Of a stretch of DNA of 50,844 bases, positions 1 to 10,322 are shown piece after piece. The notes under the pieces are model-generated. The model was not told the DNA's origin. It saw only the letters and a list, made by a program, of their open reading frames with translations, and made no database searches. Source of the DNA: Burkholderiaceae bacterium (GTDB lineage: Bacteria > Pseudomonadota > Gammaproteobacteria > Burkholderiales > Burkholderiaceae); the NCBI GenBank assembly GCA_947374315.1, contig CANCBK010000007.1, positions 1 through 50,844 of the forward strand, written 5' to 3'. The translations under genes and the position numbers were made by a program. The first letter of the stretch is position 1. Each line of letters starts with the position of its first letter.

Positions 1-199
1 CTGGACGACCACGTCGATCAGTTCCTAATACTCTGACATTCACTCTATCCCCATGCATGACACGGGACATTTCTCTCTCAGAAAGAAAAATATCTTCACC
101 ACCATCATCCGGGATCACAAATCCAAATCCATCTCGATGACCTTGGACTGTACCTAGGCGGTCAGCCTCTCGCTGCACCAAGTCTTTTGCTTTACGCAT
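1..199 (-). CDS. rnr: Ribonuclease R, N-terminal part (runs off left edge)
   Basis: This is the first 66 codons of a 3'-5' exoribonuclease of the RNB family, which degrades structured RNA. The visible protein reads as the family's first cold-shock/OB domain, with the motif HRDGFGF, then PDDGGEDIFL and a MHGDRV strand, all typical of RNase R. The start is fixed: the ATG at 199 is directly preceded by an in-frame TAA and has a GAAGGA ribosome binding site. The protein therefore begins at the cold-shock domain and lacks the N-terminal helix-turn-helix region that E. coli RNase R carries. The catalytic RNB domain lies outside the window. It is divergent from tRNA-Leu. Confidence 0.88.
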   Translation of the reverse strand, partial: MRKAKDLVQREADRLGTVQGHRDGFGFVIPDDGGEDIFLSEREMSRVMHGDRVNVRVLGTDRRGRP

Positions 200-328
200 T
201 TAATTCCTTCGGCAATACATGCCTTATATATCAATAATTTTTCATACTTAGGCTACTGTAACAAACCACTTGGTCTGAAGGGGAAAAGCCAAAAGAGGTA
301 ACAAAAGGAGCCAAAAGGCACATACCTT

Positions 329-334
329 TATAAT
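329..334 (+). promoter_or_regulatory. Putative -10 box of tRNA-Leu
   Basis: A perfect TATAAT hexamer lies 8 bases before the mature tRNA 5' end. I cannot see a convincing -35 hexamer 17 bases upstream, so this is a moderate call. Confidence 0.5.
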
Positions 335-342
335 AATGGCAT

Positions 343-429
343 GCCCAGGTGGCGAAATTGGTAGACGCACCAGCTTCAGGTGCTGGCGATCGTAAGGTTG
401 TGGGGGTTCGAGTCCCTTCCTGGGCACCA
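343..429 (+). tRNA. tRNA-Leu (anticodon CAG)
   Basis: The 87-base sequence folds as a class II tRNA. The 7-bp acceptor stem GCCCAGG pairs with CCTGGGC, followed by the discriminator A and an encoded CCA. The anticodon stem CCAGC/GCTGG closes a 7-base loop with anticodon CAG, reading the leucine codon CTG. The T-arm contains GGTTCGAGTCC, and an extra variable arm is present, as expected for leucine tRNAs. It sits alone between rnr and a terminator. Confidence 0.97.
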
Positions 430-454
430 AATACACCTACTAAGACCTATATGG

Positions 455-473
455 GGACTAAATAGTCCTTTTT
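455..473 (+). terminator. Intrinsic terminator of tRNA-Leu
   Basis: A 5-bp stem GGACT/AGTCC with loop AAAT is followed at once by five T residues, 25 bases after the tRNA. It is a short but canonical rho-independent terminator. Confidence 0.75.
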
Positions 474-483
474 CAATAGGGGC

Positions 484-981
484 TTAGATTTCCATCATTC
501 TATGTAAGATCTTAGGCTTCATCTCATCCCAGAGGCTTTCAAACTCCTCTGTCTTGTTGTCGGAGAGCTCTAAGGGGTCAAAAAGACCGCTAAAGAAGAT
601 CGTTTTCTTTGGCGCCAAAGTCTTCTCGAACTCAGTTAGACCTACCGGCCTGCCATCAATACCCCGGGTCAATTCGGCGGAACAAACAATAGCCTCGCGA
701 TCATCCTGGTCAATCACAGCAAATTCAATCAACTGTTGTGACTTTTCTAGGATGACTAAGGTACCCCTGGCATAACAAACTGCATCATGCGCTTGAACGA
801 TGTAAGCCAAGAATTGATTTTCTTCATCCTGCTCCATGTGCAAGTCATCAATAAAAAAGAGGTATTGGCCCCCCTCCCCATTAACCAAAGTAAATATCTT
901 GGGAATAACACCATGGCCCAAAGCGAGGTTTCGATAATAGGAAGAGAGTTCAACAGCAAGGTTTTCGGCGAAGAGATGCAT
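484..981 (-). CDS. Hypothetical protein, 165 aa
   Basis: I do not recognise the family. The protein is acidic and soluble, with no signal peptide or membrane segment. It starts MHLFAENLAVELSSYY and has a central run VVPK-like/IPKIFTLVNGEGG region and an acidic EEFESLWDEMKP stretch near the C terminus, suggesting a compact alpha/beta domain. The ATG at 981 lacks a clear Shine-Dalgarno. It begins 22 bases after the stop of the DUF4239-like gene, so it is probably the last gene of the MFS-hydrolase-membrane protein cluster. The open frame is uninterrupted and fits its neighbours' spacing, which is the main reason to accept it. Confidence 0.72.
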   Translation of the reverse strand: MHLFAENLAVELSSYYRNLALGHGVIPKIFTLVNGEGGQYLFFIDDLHMEQDEENQFLAYIVQAHDAVCYARGTLVILEKSQQLIEFAVIDQDDREAIVCSAELTRGIDGRPVGLTEFEKTLAPKKTIFFSGLFDPLELSDNKTEEFESLWDEMKPKILHRMMEI

Positions 982-1003
982 GAGTGGTAATTAGATAAAA
1001 AAA

Positions 1004-1789
1004 TTATTCGATTCGAGTTTTAATGGATTCAATGATCTTATAAAAAGGCTCTGGCTTTACAGAGCTCTGACCTTTGAATGGCTGATCGGTTATCACCAAA
1101 AGAGAAATAAGAGCACCAAGGGTGAGTGGCAATATTTTCAAACCCAAGAAAAAAGAATCTGAGGGCAAAAAAAGCGTATTGATTCCGAGCAAAGCGGTCA
1201 TACAAATAATAATCACCACCCAAAATAAGTTTGGCAAACGCACGGATGACCGCTCAATTCTAGCCTCCCTGCTTTCAGCAACCTCTTCAGATTTTTTGAT
1301 GATGTCCGTATATATGGCTGTTTGTCTGTTTGTATTGGGATCAAGCGATAAAAGCTTGCGAGAAATCCCTCGCCAGAGCATATGTGTTTTTTCAGATCCT
1401 AGACCGCTTTTTAATAGATCCCATTCATCATTCACAATGGAGTTCATGTAGTCAAATAACTCTTTGCGCATCGAAGCAATCGCTGGATCGCCATACCGAA
1501 CCAGCAAACGATCAAGATTATTGATTTGGCCAGCCTCGCGAGAAACTAAAGACTGTACTTCACGAAAATTAGTTTGCGCTTGATTGAGCAAAAAACCAAT
1601 TAAAAGACCACTTAGAGTGATGATGGAGCCAAATAAACTTAAGCCCAATCGAGTGCTATCTTGGGTTGGCAAAAACATAGGGATGGTATGTAAAAAACGT
1701 GGGGTCACATCCATCAACAGCACAAAGAACAAGACCAGAATAATTAAAATCTGGACATTGCTACGTTTATAAATCCAATTGAAAAACAT
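1004..1789 (-). CDS. DUF4239-like integral membrane protein
   Basis: The 261-residue protein has four predicted membrane helices at about 12-28, 48-68, 185-205 and 213-232. They are arranged as two N-terminal and two C-terminal helices around a soluble central region of roughly 110 residues. This layout, together with the early motif REVQSLVSREAGQIN, resembles DUF4239 (bestrophin-like) membrane proteins whose function is not established. The start ATG at 1789 is preceded by AAAGG at good spacing. It lies 31 bases after the hydrolase stop and 22 bases before the 165-aa gene, consistent with one transcript. Family assignment is by motif and topology only. Confidence 0.7.
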   Translation of the reverse strand: MFFNWIYKRSNVQILIILVLFFVLLMDVTPRFLHTIPMFLPTQDSTRLGLSLFGSIITLSGLLIGFLLNQAQTNFREVQSLVSREAGQINNLDRLLVRYGDPAIASMRKELFDYMNSIVNDEWDLLKSGLGSEKTHMLWRGISRKLLSLDPNTNRQTAIYTDIIKKSEEVAESREARIERSSVRLPNLFWVVIIICMTALLGINTLFLPSDSFFLGLKILPLTLGALISLLVITDQPFKGQSSVKPEPFYKIIESIKTRIE

Positions 1790-1820
1790 AAGCGCCTTTT
1801 ATCGTGACCCAATAAATGGG

Positions 1821-2498
1821 TTAAATTGATTTTAAGAAATTCAGGGTGCGATCCCAGGCAAGCTCAGCCGCTTCTGGGTTGTATTCGAGAGGCGGCAGAT
1901 GCCTTATGTCAGACTTGGGATTTGCGAAGGCGTGTTTTGCATCGTAGCGCTGAAAATCATAATGCACCCCAGCTTGCTTCAACTTCTCTTCAAGTTGTTC
2001 CACGCCAGAAATGGGGAAGAATTCATCATGAAGAGCCCAGTGCGCCAATATCGGTATCTTGATGGCCTGCGCGTCCACATACTCCACTGGAGGGTAGCCA
2101 TACCAAACTACCGCTGCATCAATCTCGGGCACATGGCCAGCTGACAACACGGTCAGAGCTCCACCCATACAAAATCCTGTAACAGCTACCTTTGGGCTAC
2201 CCGAAGCCTTAAGATATTGAACCGCACCACGAATATCTTGACTAGCAGCATCGCCAAAATCAAGACCATTCATCAAGTGCTCAGCTTCATTAGCTTCGAG
2301 CGCCAATTTGCCACGATAGAGGTCTGGAACTAATGCGCGATAACCTGCTTTGGCTAGGCGATTGGCTACCTCCTTAACTTCATCATCAAGGCCCCACCAT
2401 TCTTGTATAACAACAACGCCTGGTGCATTGATCGCAACATCGGGCTCGACCATGTAAGCATCAATAGTCTTGCCATCAGGCCTTTGAAATGTAATCAT
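1821..2498 (-). CDS. Dienelactone hydrolase family protein
   Basis: This is a 225-residue alpha/beta-hydrolase of the dienelactone hydrolase family, which cleaves lactones or esters in the cytoplasm. The expected triad is visible: nucleophile Cys110 in GFCMGG, Asp158 in HDEFFP and His189 in KHAF. The conserved EWWG motif with Glu33 matches the Glu that controls the cysteine in this family. I place the start at ATG 2498 (MITFQRPDG). An open frame extends 56 codons further upstream, but that extension runs into the end of the MFS gene and has no family character. The gene follows the MFS transporter by 40 bases. The substrate cannot be read from sequence. Confidence 0.88.
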   Translation of the reverse strand: MITFQRPDGKTIDAYMVEPDVAINAPGVVVIQEWWGLDDEVKEVANRLAKAGYRALVPDLYRGKLALEANEAEHLMNGLDFGDAASQDIRGAVQYLKASGSPKVAVTGFCMGGALTVLSAGHVPEIDAAVVWYGYPPVEYVDAQAIKIPILAHWALHDEFFPISGVEQLEEKLKQAGVHYDFQRYDAKHAFANPKSDIRHLPPLEYNPEAAELAWDRTLNFLKSI

Positions 2499-2538
2499 CG
2501 CTGTCTCTTTGCTCAATATTGGATTTGGTTTATATGCG

Positions 2539-3768
2539 CTATTGCGCTTGTTTGTCGTTGTGAATATAGCCCACCAACCAGAAGGTAAGCAAGCCACAAA
2601 CCGCAGCGCCATAACCCACGAGGTTGTAATGCTGTATCTTGCCATCAGCCCCGATGGTAATGACAACGCCTGCCATCACCGATGCTAAGCCAGATGCTAG
2701 CATCTGCACGGACCCTACTAGGCTCATGAAGGTGCCTCTGATTTTGGCATCCACCACCTGACTTACTATTGCCATGGCGGGAATCATGCGGCCGGACACC
2801 AGGACAAAAAATGTAGTGGAATTAATAAGCACTACCCACAATGGGACTGGCACTAAGTTGGTAGTCACCAGCAGGGGTATCAAGCTCACTATTGCCAACA
2901 CCCTAAACATTTTCACCTTGCCGTAACGATCAGCAATATGGCCAATCAAGCGAGAGCTCATTAAGGTGGCAATGCCGCCACACAGATAAATTAGTGAAAT
3001 GTATGAGTTATCAATACCGACATTAGATGTGAGATACAGGGCGATATAGGGGATAACAGAAAAGCCGGTCAACATAATGAGCCCCATGAATATAAAAGCG
3101 CGTAAATGCTGATGAGCAACAAAGATATTCCAAATCTGAGTTAAGCGACTGCCTTCGTGCTTATGCGCCAGATGTCCTGCGATCTTTGGGATATTGCGAT
3201 AGCCCAAATACAAAATCAAAGCGGAAATTAAGGCGATAAAGAAAAAGGGGGCACGCCAACCTAGCGAAGGAATGTTATTAGCCAAAAATAAGCTAAGAGG
3301 GACGCCGGCAACAGTTGACACTGAGAAAGCCGACATCACAGTCCCCAAGGCTTTACCTCTTCGCTCAAATGGAATGGAGTCAGCCACGATGGTCTGAACT
3401 AAAGAGCCTAAGATTCCACCAAAAGCCCCGGCACAAGCACGAGCAATAAACAAGGAGTGATAATCGGGGGCAAAGCCGCAAACAAGGGTCGCAATGATGA
3501 AGCAGGCATACAAACTCAGCAATAAGACCCTTCTTTCAAAGCGATCAACAAAATAAGTAGCGAATACACCAGCAATGGCCGCAGCAAAAGTATAAGAAGA
3601 AAGCAGTAAGCCAAACTGATGCGTATTGATGTTGAGCTTCCGAATAAACTCGGGGCCCAAAGGCATCATGATCATGAAATCTAAGATATGGGTGAACTGA
3701 ATTCCCGCTAAGGAGAATAAGAAAAAGCGCTCTTTCTGCTTTCCTCCTGGGATGCGATGTTGGGTCAA
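2539..3768 (-). CDS. MFS transporter (DHA1-like)
   Basis: The 409-residue protein has the 12-helix pattern of a major facilitator superfamily secondary transporter in the inner membrane. The loop between helices 2 and 3 carries the motif-A-like DRFERR, and a GVPLSLFLA segment resembles the antiporter motif C of drug:H+ antiporters. The start is a TTG at 3768 with AAAGAAG just upstream. An in-frame stop lies a few codons further up and the next ATG falls inside helix 1, so the TTG is the best choice. It precedes the dienelactone hydrolase, hinting at export or uptake of a related small molecule, but no substrate can be named. Confidence 0.85.
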   Translation of the reverse strand: MTQHRIPGGKQKERFFLFSLAGIQFTHILDFMIMMPLGPEFIRKLNINTHQFGLLLSSYTFAAAIAGVFATYFVDRFERRVLLLSLYACFIIATLVCGFAPDYHSLFIARACAGAFGGILGSLVQTIVADSIPFERRGKALGTVMSAFSVSTVAGVPLSLFLANNIPSLGWRAPFFFIALISALILYLGYRNIPKIAGHLAHKHEGSRLTQIWNIFVAHQHLRAFIFMGLIMLTGFSVIPYIALYLTSNVGIDNSYISLIYLCGGIATLMSSRLIGHIADRYGKVKMFRVLAIVSLIPLLVTTNLVPVPLWVVLINSTTFFVLVSGRMIPAMAIVSQVVDAKIRGTFMSLVGSVQMLASGLASVMAGVVITIGADGKIQHYNLVGYGAAVCGLLTFWLVGYIHNDKQAQ

Positions 3769-3945
3769 TGGCTTCTTTACTTGTTATTGGGAAAAATGAC
3801 ATTATCAACCCAACAAGCTTTTAACGCTTATGACTTACCCCCCCCAGCCACATCATGAATCCAAAAATATAAGAGCTGATTTAAGCGGGTTTTAATTGGT
3901 CTATTTCTATTTTTTCTGGTAATTTGATGGAATGCATCAAGGGTC

Positions 3946-4449
3946 TCAGCGCTTGATGTAATATCCATATACACAGCGTGATCCAGCCCTGGAGGGGTTG
4001 TGGGTATCATGAATAACACCGTTAATTACTGCCGTTAAGTGTTTAGAAACCTTAACAATTAATGTTCCCATGGGAAGTTCATTGGCACGCAGGTGCACTC
4101 GACAGCCCTCCCCGACCTTCATCGTGGGAACCCACTCGAATCCATGATCAAGAATGTAATCATGAAATATATTCCGATGATTCCCGCTTCTAGGTGATGT
4201 GCCCCTAGCATTTAAATGGCGTGCTAATTTGTCATTTCTGGATTCCGCATAGAGTGCATTTGCCAACCTGAGATCCTCGTAGACCTGCAGATAGGGTATT
4301 TTAGAGGCAATGGCAATTGCTCGAACAACACAGTCACCTGCTGCACCCTTAAAGCCGGCAGCCGTCCGCCCCCCATCGTTAGCGATAAAGCCAAGATCTT
4401 GCCGCCCCGATGAAATAATCCTAGCGAGGGAATTTAAAAAGCTGAACAC
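3946..4449 (-). CDS. Putative cysteine-peptidase-like protein, 167 aa
   Basis: I do not recognise a named family. The protein has a GDCVVRAIAIA motif with Cys40 at the start of a helix, then His137 in SKHLTAV followed by VINGVIHDTHN (Asp148, Asn151). A Cys at a helix start, and a His followed by a short hairpin ending in Asp/Asn, is the order seen in papain-like cysteine peptidases and transglutaminase folds, so that is my inference. No signal peptide or membrane helix is seen. The start is a GTG at 4449 without a good ribosome binding site; an in-frame TAG lies two codons upstream. It stands alone between the MFS gene and malate synthase. Confidence 0.6.
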   Translation of the reverse strand: MFSFLNSLARIISSGRQDLGFIANDGGRTAAGFKGAAGDCVVRAIAIASKIPYLQVYEDLRLANALYAESRNDKLARHLNARGTSPRSGNHRNIFHDYILDHGFEWVPTMKVGEGCRVHLRANELPMGTLIVKVSKHLTAVINGVIHDTHNPSRAGSRCVYGYYIKR

Positions 4450-4501
4450 GGTCTATGGGTATTCCAATGAGAAGCTAACAAAGCAGCTAGCTGACAGAAT
4501 G

Positions 4502-4535
4502 AAAAATGGGCTTGTCTTCTGACAAACCCATTTTT
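4502..4535 (-). terminator. Intrinsic terminator of malate synthase
   Basis: A 15-base near-perfect inverted repeat (AAAAATGGG-type arms, loop of 4, one G-T mismatch) lies 24 bases past the glcB stop. The arms supply runs of T on both strands, so it could also act in the plus direction. Confidence 0.8.
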
Positions 4536-4559
4536 GTTTAAAGCCAGGCAAAAAACAGC

Positions 4560-6773
4560 TTAAACATGAGCCTTTTTAACTTCCAAGCGCCAAGCATGGA
4601 GCAAGGGTTCGGTGTAGCCATTTGGCTGAACCAGCCCTTTGAAGATTAAATCACTTGCCGCTTTGTATGCGTACGAGTCATTGCAGTTCGGCATCATTGG
4701 CTTGTACAAAGGATCGCTAGCATTCTGGCTGTCAACGACCTTAGCCATGCGCTGCAGTGTTTCGTTCACTTGCACTTCAGTAACAATGCCGTGTAACAAC
4801 CAGTTAGCGATATGCTGACTAGAAATACGCAATGTCGCACGATCTTCCATTAAACCAACGTTATGGATATCTGGCACCTTAGAGCAACCAACGCCTTGAT
4901 CAATCCAGCGAACCACATAACCCAAGATACCTTGGCAGTTATTGTCTAGCTCTTGCTGAATTTCATCCTTAGACCAGTTAGCTTTTTCCACCACAGGAAT
5001 AGTCAACAAATCATCAATCAATGCTTCAGCTTCAGCAGCAGTATCTAGCTGCTCCATCTCTTTTTGCAGCTGAGCTACATTAACTTGATGGTAATGTAAG
5101 GCGTGCAAGGTTGCGGCTGTTGGTGAAGGTACCCAGGCAGTATTGGCTCCAGCCTTAGGATGAACAATTTTTTGCTCCAACATCGCCTTCATCAAATCAG
5201 GCATAGCCCACATACCTTTGCCGATCTGAGCGCGACCACGTAAGCCACAATCCAAACCTGCTAAGACATTGCGACGCTCATAAGCAGATAACCACTTGCT
5301 CGTCTTCATGTCACCCTTGCGCATCATTGGGCCTGCATGCATCGCAGTATGCATTTCATCGCCAGTGCGATCCAAGAAGCCAGTATTAATAAATGCCACC
5401 CGTGCACCTGCAGCTGCAATAGCAGCCTTGATGTTGGCGCTCATACGACGTTCTTCGTCCATGATTCCCAACTTCACCGTATCCGCAGGCAAACCAAGCA
5501 GCTTCTCAACGCGACCAAAAAGCTCACCAGCAAAGGCAACTTCTTCCGGACTATGCATTTTTGGTTTAACAATATAGACAGAGCCTTTGCGTGTATTACC
5601 GATGGCCTGAGTTGCAGGGCGATTAATATCATACAAGGCAATCAATACGGTAACGACCGCATCCAAGATGCCTTCGTAAATTTCTTTACCTTCCGCGGTG
5701 ATGATTGCTGGGTTAGTCATCAAATGACCAACGTTACGGAGAAATAACAAAGAACGGCCATGTAAAGTAACAATGCCATCCTTGGCATCAACTGCGCCGA
5801 TGGCAGCAGTATATTTACGGTCTGGATTCAGTGTGCGGGTAAAACTCTTGCCACCCTTGCTCACTTCTTCAACTAAGGTGCCCTTAAGAATGCCTAACCA
5901 GTTGTCATAAGCAAGCACCTTGTCTTCAGCATCTACGGCTGCAATCGAATCTTCCAAATCTAGGATTGTGGAAAGCGCAGACTCAAGAACAACATCATTT
6001 ACGCCGGCAGCATCGCTCGCACCAATCGTTCTAGTTTTATCGATTTGAATATCAATGTGAACACCGTTATTGCGCAACAGAATTGAGGACGGTGCAGATA
6101 TCTCGCCTTGATAGCCAACAAATTGCTTCTCTTCTGCAAGGCCAGTGCTGCTGCCATCTTTGAGGCTAACGACGAGCTTATTGCTTTCTACCTTATAGGC
6201 TGTAGCATCCGCATGAGAGCCCTTTGCCAGCGGTGCGGATTGATCCAAAAACTGACGAGCAAACGCTACAACCTTGGCGCCTCGAATAGGGTTGTATCCA
6301 CCAGCCTTAGTAGCGCCATCTTCTTCAGAGATAACATCTGTGCCATAAAGAGCGTCATACAACGAGCCCCAACGCGCATTTGCTGCATTTAATGCATAAC
6401 GAGCATTTAAGACTGGAACAACCAATTGAGGGCCAGCTTGCAGCGCCAATTCATCGTCAACATTTTTAGTGGTTCCAAGAACCTTGCCTGGTACCTCATC
6501 TAAATAGCCAATCTCTTTGAGATGCTTGCGATACGCAGGCATCTCTTTAATTGGACCGGGATTGGCTTGATGCCATTGATCTAAATCCGACTGCAGACGA
6601 TCACGTTTAGCTAGAAGCGCATCATTTTTTGGGCTTAAGTCCTTAACAATTTCATCAAAACCCTTCCAAAATTCCTCGCTTTTAATGCCCGATCCAGGCA
6701 AAACTTTATCTTCAATAAACCGATAGAGAGGAGTTGCCACTTGAAGGCTGTTGCAATTTGTACGTGCGGTCAT
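4560..6773 (-). CDS. glcB: Malate synthase G
   Basis: The 737-residue protein condenses glyoxylate with acetyl-CoA to malate in the glyoxylate cycle and glycolate use. Its length fits the single-chain G isoform (about 720 residues). Visible family blocks are [18 protein letters not shown] with its conserved arginine region, the [13 protein letters not shown] segment, the MDEERRMS block, and [14 protein letters not shown], in which Asp644 matches the catalytic aspartate of the E. coli enzyme. The start ATG at 6773 follows an AAGGG site. It lies 60 bases downstream of purA on the same strand and ends before a strong terminator. Isocitrate lyase is not in this window. Confidence 0.95.
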   Translation of the reverse strand: MTARTNCNSLQVATPLYRFIEDKVLPGSGIKSEEFWKGFDEIVKDLSPKNDALLAKRDRLQSDLDQWHQANPGPIKEMPAYRKHLKEIGYLDEVPGKVLGTTKNVDDELALQAGPQLVVPVLNARYALNAANARWGSLYDALYGTDVISEEDGATKAGGYNPIRGAKVVAFARQFLDQSAPLAKGSHADATAYKVESNKLVVSLKDGSSTGLAEEKQFVGYQGEISAPSSILLRNNGVHIDIQIDKTRTIGASDAAGVNDVVLESALSTILDLEDSIAAVDAEDKVLAYDNWLGILKGTLVEEVSKGGKSFTRTLNPDRKYTAAIGAVDAKDGIVTLHGRSLLFLRNVGHLMTNPAIITAEGKEIYEGILDAVVTVLIALYDINRPATQAIGNTRKGSVYIVKPKMHSPEEVAFAGELFGRVEKLLGLPADTVKLGIMDEERRMSANIKAAIAAAGARVAFINTGFLDRTGDEMHTAMHAGPMMRKGDMKTSKWLSAYERRNVLAGLDCGLRGRAQIGKGMWAMPDLMKAMLEQKIVHPKAGANTAWVPSPTAATLHALHYHQVNVAQLQKEMEQLDTAAEAEALIDDLLTIPVVEKANWSKDEIQQELDNNCQGILGYVVRWIDQGVGCSKVPDIHNVGLMEDRATLRISSQHIANWLLHGIVTEVQVNETLQRMAKVVDSQNASDPLYKPMMPNCNDSYAYKAASDLIFKGLVQPNGYTEPLLHAWRLEVKKAHV

Positions 6774-6833
6774 CTTAGAACCCTTGGAGCTAGTGTTGAT
6801 TGGTTAATCGAATAGTTGAAACAATATTTTCTA

Positions 6834-8201
<1,368 letters not shown>

Positions 8202-8267
8202 TTAGTGTTTTATTAAATACAGTATCTTGTTTTGCTTCTTACTTATTACTTACTTCTTAACAGTCGC

Positions 8268-9431
8268 TTATTTCTTTTTCACCGCCCACGAGCCATCCTG
8301 CTCAACTAGCTCACGATCACAAAGGTATTCGGCGGTTTCGACGGCATCACCAGCCATCGCCTGAATCACCACTTCACCAGAATTACGCAGCTCAGCAATT
8401 TTACTTTCCAGAGCAGCGTCGACAATCCAAGGCGCAACGATAGCTGACTTACGCTGACCGAGCGGGGAAAGATTGGCTAAAGTCAGCAAATCCATTGAAA
8501 AGCCAGTAGCAGGACGAGAGCGTCCAAAGGCCTGACCAACCCTGTCATAGCGACCACCACGCGCAATCGGCTGAGGTAGCTTGTCTACATAAGCAGCAAA
8601 CATCACGCCGCTGTGATATTGATAACCACGTAAATCCGCCAAATCGATGCTGAACTCAATATCATTTGAAAGCGTTGCGGTGGCTGTTGCCAGCATTTCC
8701 AATTGGGCTAGGGCCTGATCAATCAGCTTGTGCTTGGGCAAAACCTTTCTTGCGCTGGCCACAACCACTCCACAGGACCCATTTAGGTCGGTTAATGCCA
8801 TCAACGCTTGAGCGGTTTCCGAAGGCAAACATGTAGCCCAAATCGCTAAGCGCGGACGATCTTTGCTCTGCAACAAGCTATACAAGGTTTCAATCTCACT
8901 CTTAGCAATTGCTTGGCCATCTAAAATGCCTTCCAACACTCCAGCGTGCGAAAGGTCCAAATAAACTGTATTGAGACCGGCAACACTTAAAGTCTTCAAC
9001 AACAAAGAGATCGCCTCAAAATCCGCTTCCCAAGTAGCGCAGCCGTAGATCTCAGCACCTAATTGCAACTCTTCACGAGCAGCGCTGCCTACTGGCGTAC
9101 GAGCGTGCGCAATCGAGCCTGTATAGCAAAGACGGGTGACGCCTTCGCGATTGAGCAAGTGAGCATCAATACGCGCAACTTGTGGTGTCATATCAGCTCG
9201 TAAGCCTAGGGTACGGCCGGATAACTGATCGACCAACTTAAATGTTTGCAGATTCAGGTCTGAGCCAGTCCCCGTCAGCAAAGAATCAAGAAACTCCAGA
9301 ATAGGAGGAGCAACAAGCTCGTAGCCATAGGACTGATACAAATCCAAGATGCCACGACGCAGGGTCTCTACCTTGCGAGCCTCGGCTGGCAAAACATCAG
9401 CAATATCTTCAGGTAGTAACCAACGATTCAT
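8268..9431 (-). CDS. hisZ: ATP phosphoribosyltransferase regulatory subunit HisZ
   Basis: HisZ is a catalytically dead histidyl-tRNA-synthetase-like protein that assembles with the short HisG and gives histidine feedback control over the first step of histidine synthesis. The 387-residue product opens with MNRWLLPEDIADVLP and has the class II motif 2 remnant LGLRADMTPQVARI, then RGGRYDRVGQAFGRSRPATGFS near motif 3. The length and position between hflC and purA match the betaproteobacterial hisZ; a true hisS lies elsewhere in this window at 16697-18025. It begins 18 bases after hflC. Confidence 0.95.
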   Translation of the reverse strand: MNRWLLPEDIADVLPAEARKVETLRRGILDLYQSYGYELVAPPILEFLDSLLTGTGSDLNLQTFKLVDQLSGRTLGLRADMTPQVARIDAHLLNREGVTRLCYTGSIAHARTPVGSAAREELQLGAEIYGCATWEADFEAISLLLKTLSVAGLNTVYLDLSHAGVLEGILDGQAIAKSEIETLYSLLQSKDRPRLAIWATCLPSETAQALMALTDLNGSCGVVVASARKVLPKHKLIDQALAQLEMLATATATLSNDIEFSIDLADLRGYQYHSGVMFAAYVDKLPQPIARGGRYDRVGQAFGRSRPATGFSMDLLTLANLSPLGQRKSAIVAPWIVDAALESKIAELRNSGEVVIQAMAGDAVETAEYLCDRELVEQDGSWAVKKK

Positions 9432-9449
9432 GATTTGAAATATTCACTT

Positions 9450-10322
9450 TCAATTTTTTTTATGCAAGAACTTAAAGAACTCGCCATTAGGCTCCACTAC
9501 CATCACGTCTTTTTTATCCTTGAAAGAGCTACGATAGGCTTCAAGACTTTGGTAGAACTGAGCAAACTGTGGATCACGCCCAAATGCTTCAGCGTATAAG
9601 GCTGTTGCCCTTGCATCACCAGCGCCCTTAATCTTTTGCGCATCGCGATAGGCTTCAGCCAAAATAGTATCGCGCTGACGCTCTGCATTTGCCCGAATCT
9701 TGTCAGACTCTGCAGCTCCAGTTGAGCGCAATTCATTGGCAACCCGTTTTCGCTCGGCTTCCATGCGGCGGTAGACAGAATCACTAATCTCGGCTAGAAG
9801 GTCCACCCGCTTGAGGCGTACGTCAACGATTTCTACCCCAATATCATCAGCATCGACAGCAACCTTCTTACGGATCCCTTGCATTACTTCTTCACGTTGA
9901 TCTGAAATTAATTCACGCACAGTACGCTTGGTGAACTCTTCATTCAAGGCGGAACGAATTAACTGGGTGAGGCGGTCTTGCGCTAAACGCTCATCACCCT
10001 TAAAGCTAATGAAGAACTTACGGGGGTCAACAATACGCCACTTTACATACGAATCCACCAAGAGATTCTTTTTCTCGGCAGTAATAAAGCGCTCTGCCTC
10101 TGGGTTGTCAATCGTTAAGATACGGCGATCAAAGAAGCGGACACTTTCAAATGGCGCTGGATATTTAATTTGCAAGCCAGGCTGTTCAATCACGCGAACA
10201 ATTTGACCGAAAGAAAACACCACGGCAAAGTTACGTTGATCCACAATAAAAATACTGGAGGCCAAAACATAGGTTAAGGCAATGATTGCTGCGATTCCAG
10301 CAAAGAGGCGGTTGGCATTCAT
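9450..10322 (-). CDS. hflC: FtsH protease modulator HflC
   Basis: The 290-residue membrane protein has one N-terminal helix (about residues 5-25) and a periplasmic SPFH/band-7 domain beginning VDQRNFAVVFSFGQ. A long coiled-coil-prone stretch rich in Arg, Glu and Ala (RMEAERKRVANELRS) follows. In E. coli HflC forms a large cage with HflK around FtsH and controls proteolysis of membrane proteins and lambda CII. The start ATG at 10322 overlaps the hflK stop by one base (TAATG), so translation is coupled. Confidence 0.96.
   Translation of the reverse strand: MNANRLFAGIAAIIALTYVLASSIFIVDQRNFAVVFSFGQIVRVIEQPGLQIKYPAPFESVRFFDRRILTIDNPEAERFITAEKKNLLVDSYVKWRIVDPRKFFISFKGDERLAQDRLTQLIRSALNEEFTKRTVRELISDQREEVMQGIRKKVAVDADDIGVEIVDVRLKRVDLLAEISDSVYRRMEAERKRVANELRSTGAAESDKIRANAERQRDTILAEAYRDAQKIKGAGDARATALYAEAFGRDPQFAQFYQSLEAYRSSFKDKKDVMVVEPNGEFFKFLHKKN

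Noticed and set aside
248..436. 62-codon minus-strand frame with [17 protein letters not shown] peptide
   Set aside because: It is the antisense reading of tRNA-Leu, a well-known spurious peptide in annotations; the tRNA explains the sequence.
4310..4522. 70-codon plus-strand frame opposite the 167-aa gene
   Set aside because: Mostly the antisense of the GDCVVRA-containing gene; its end runs into the glcB terminator.
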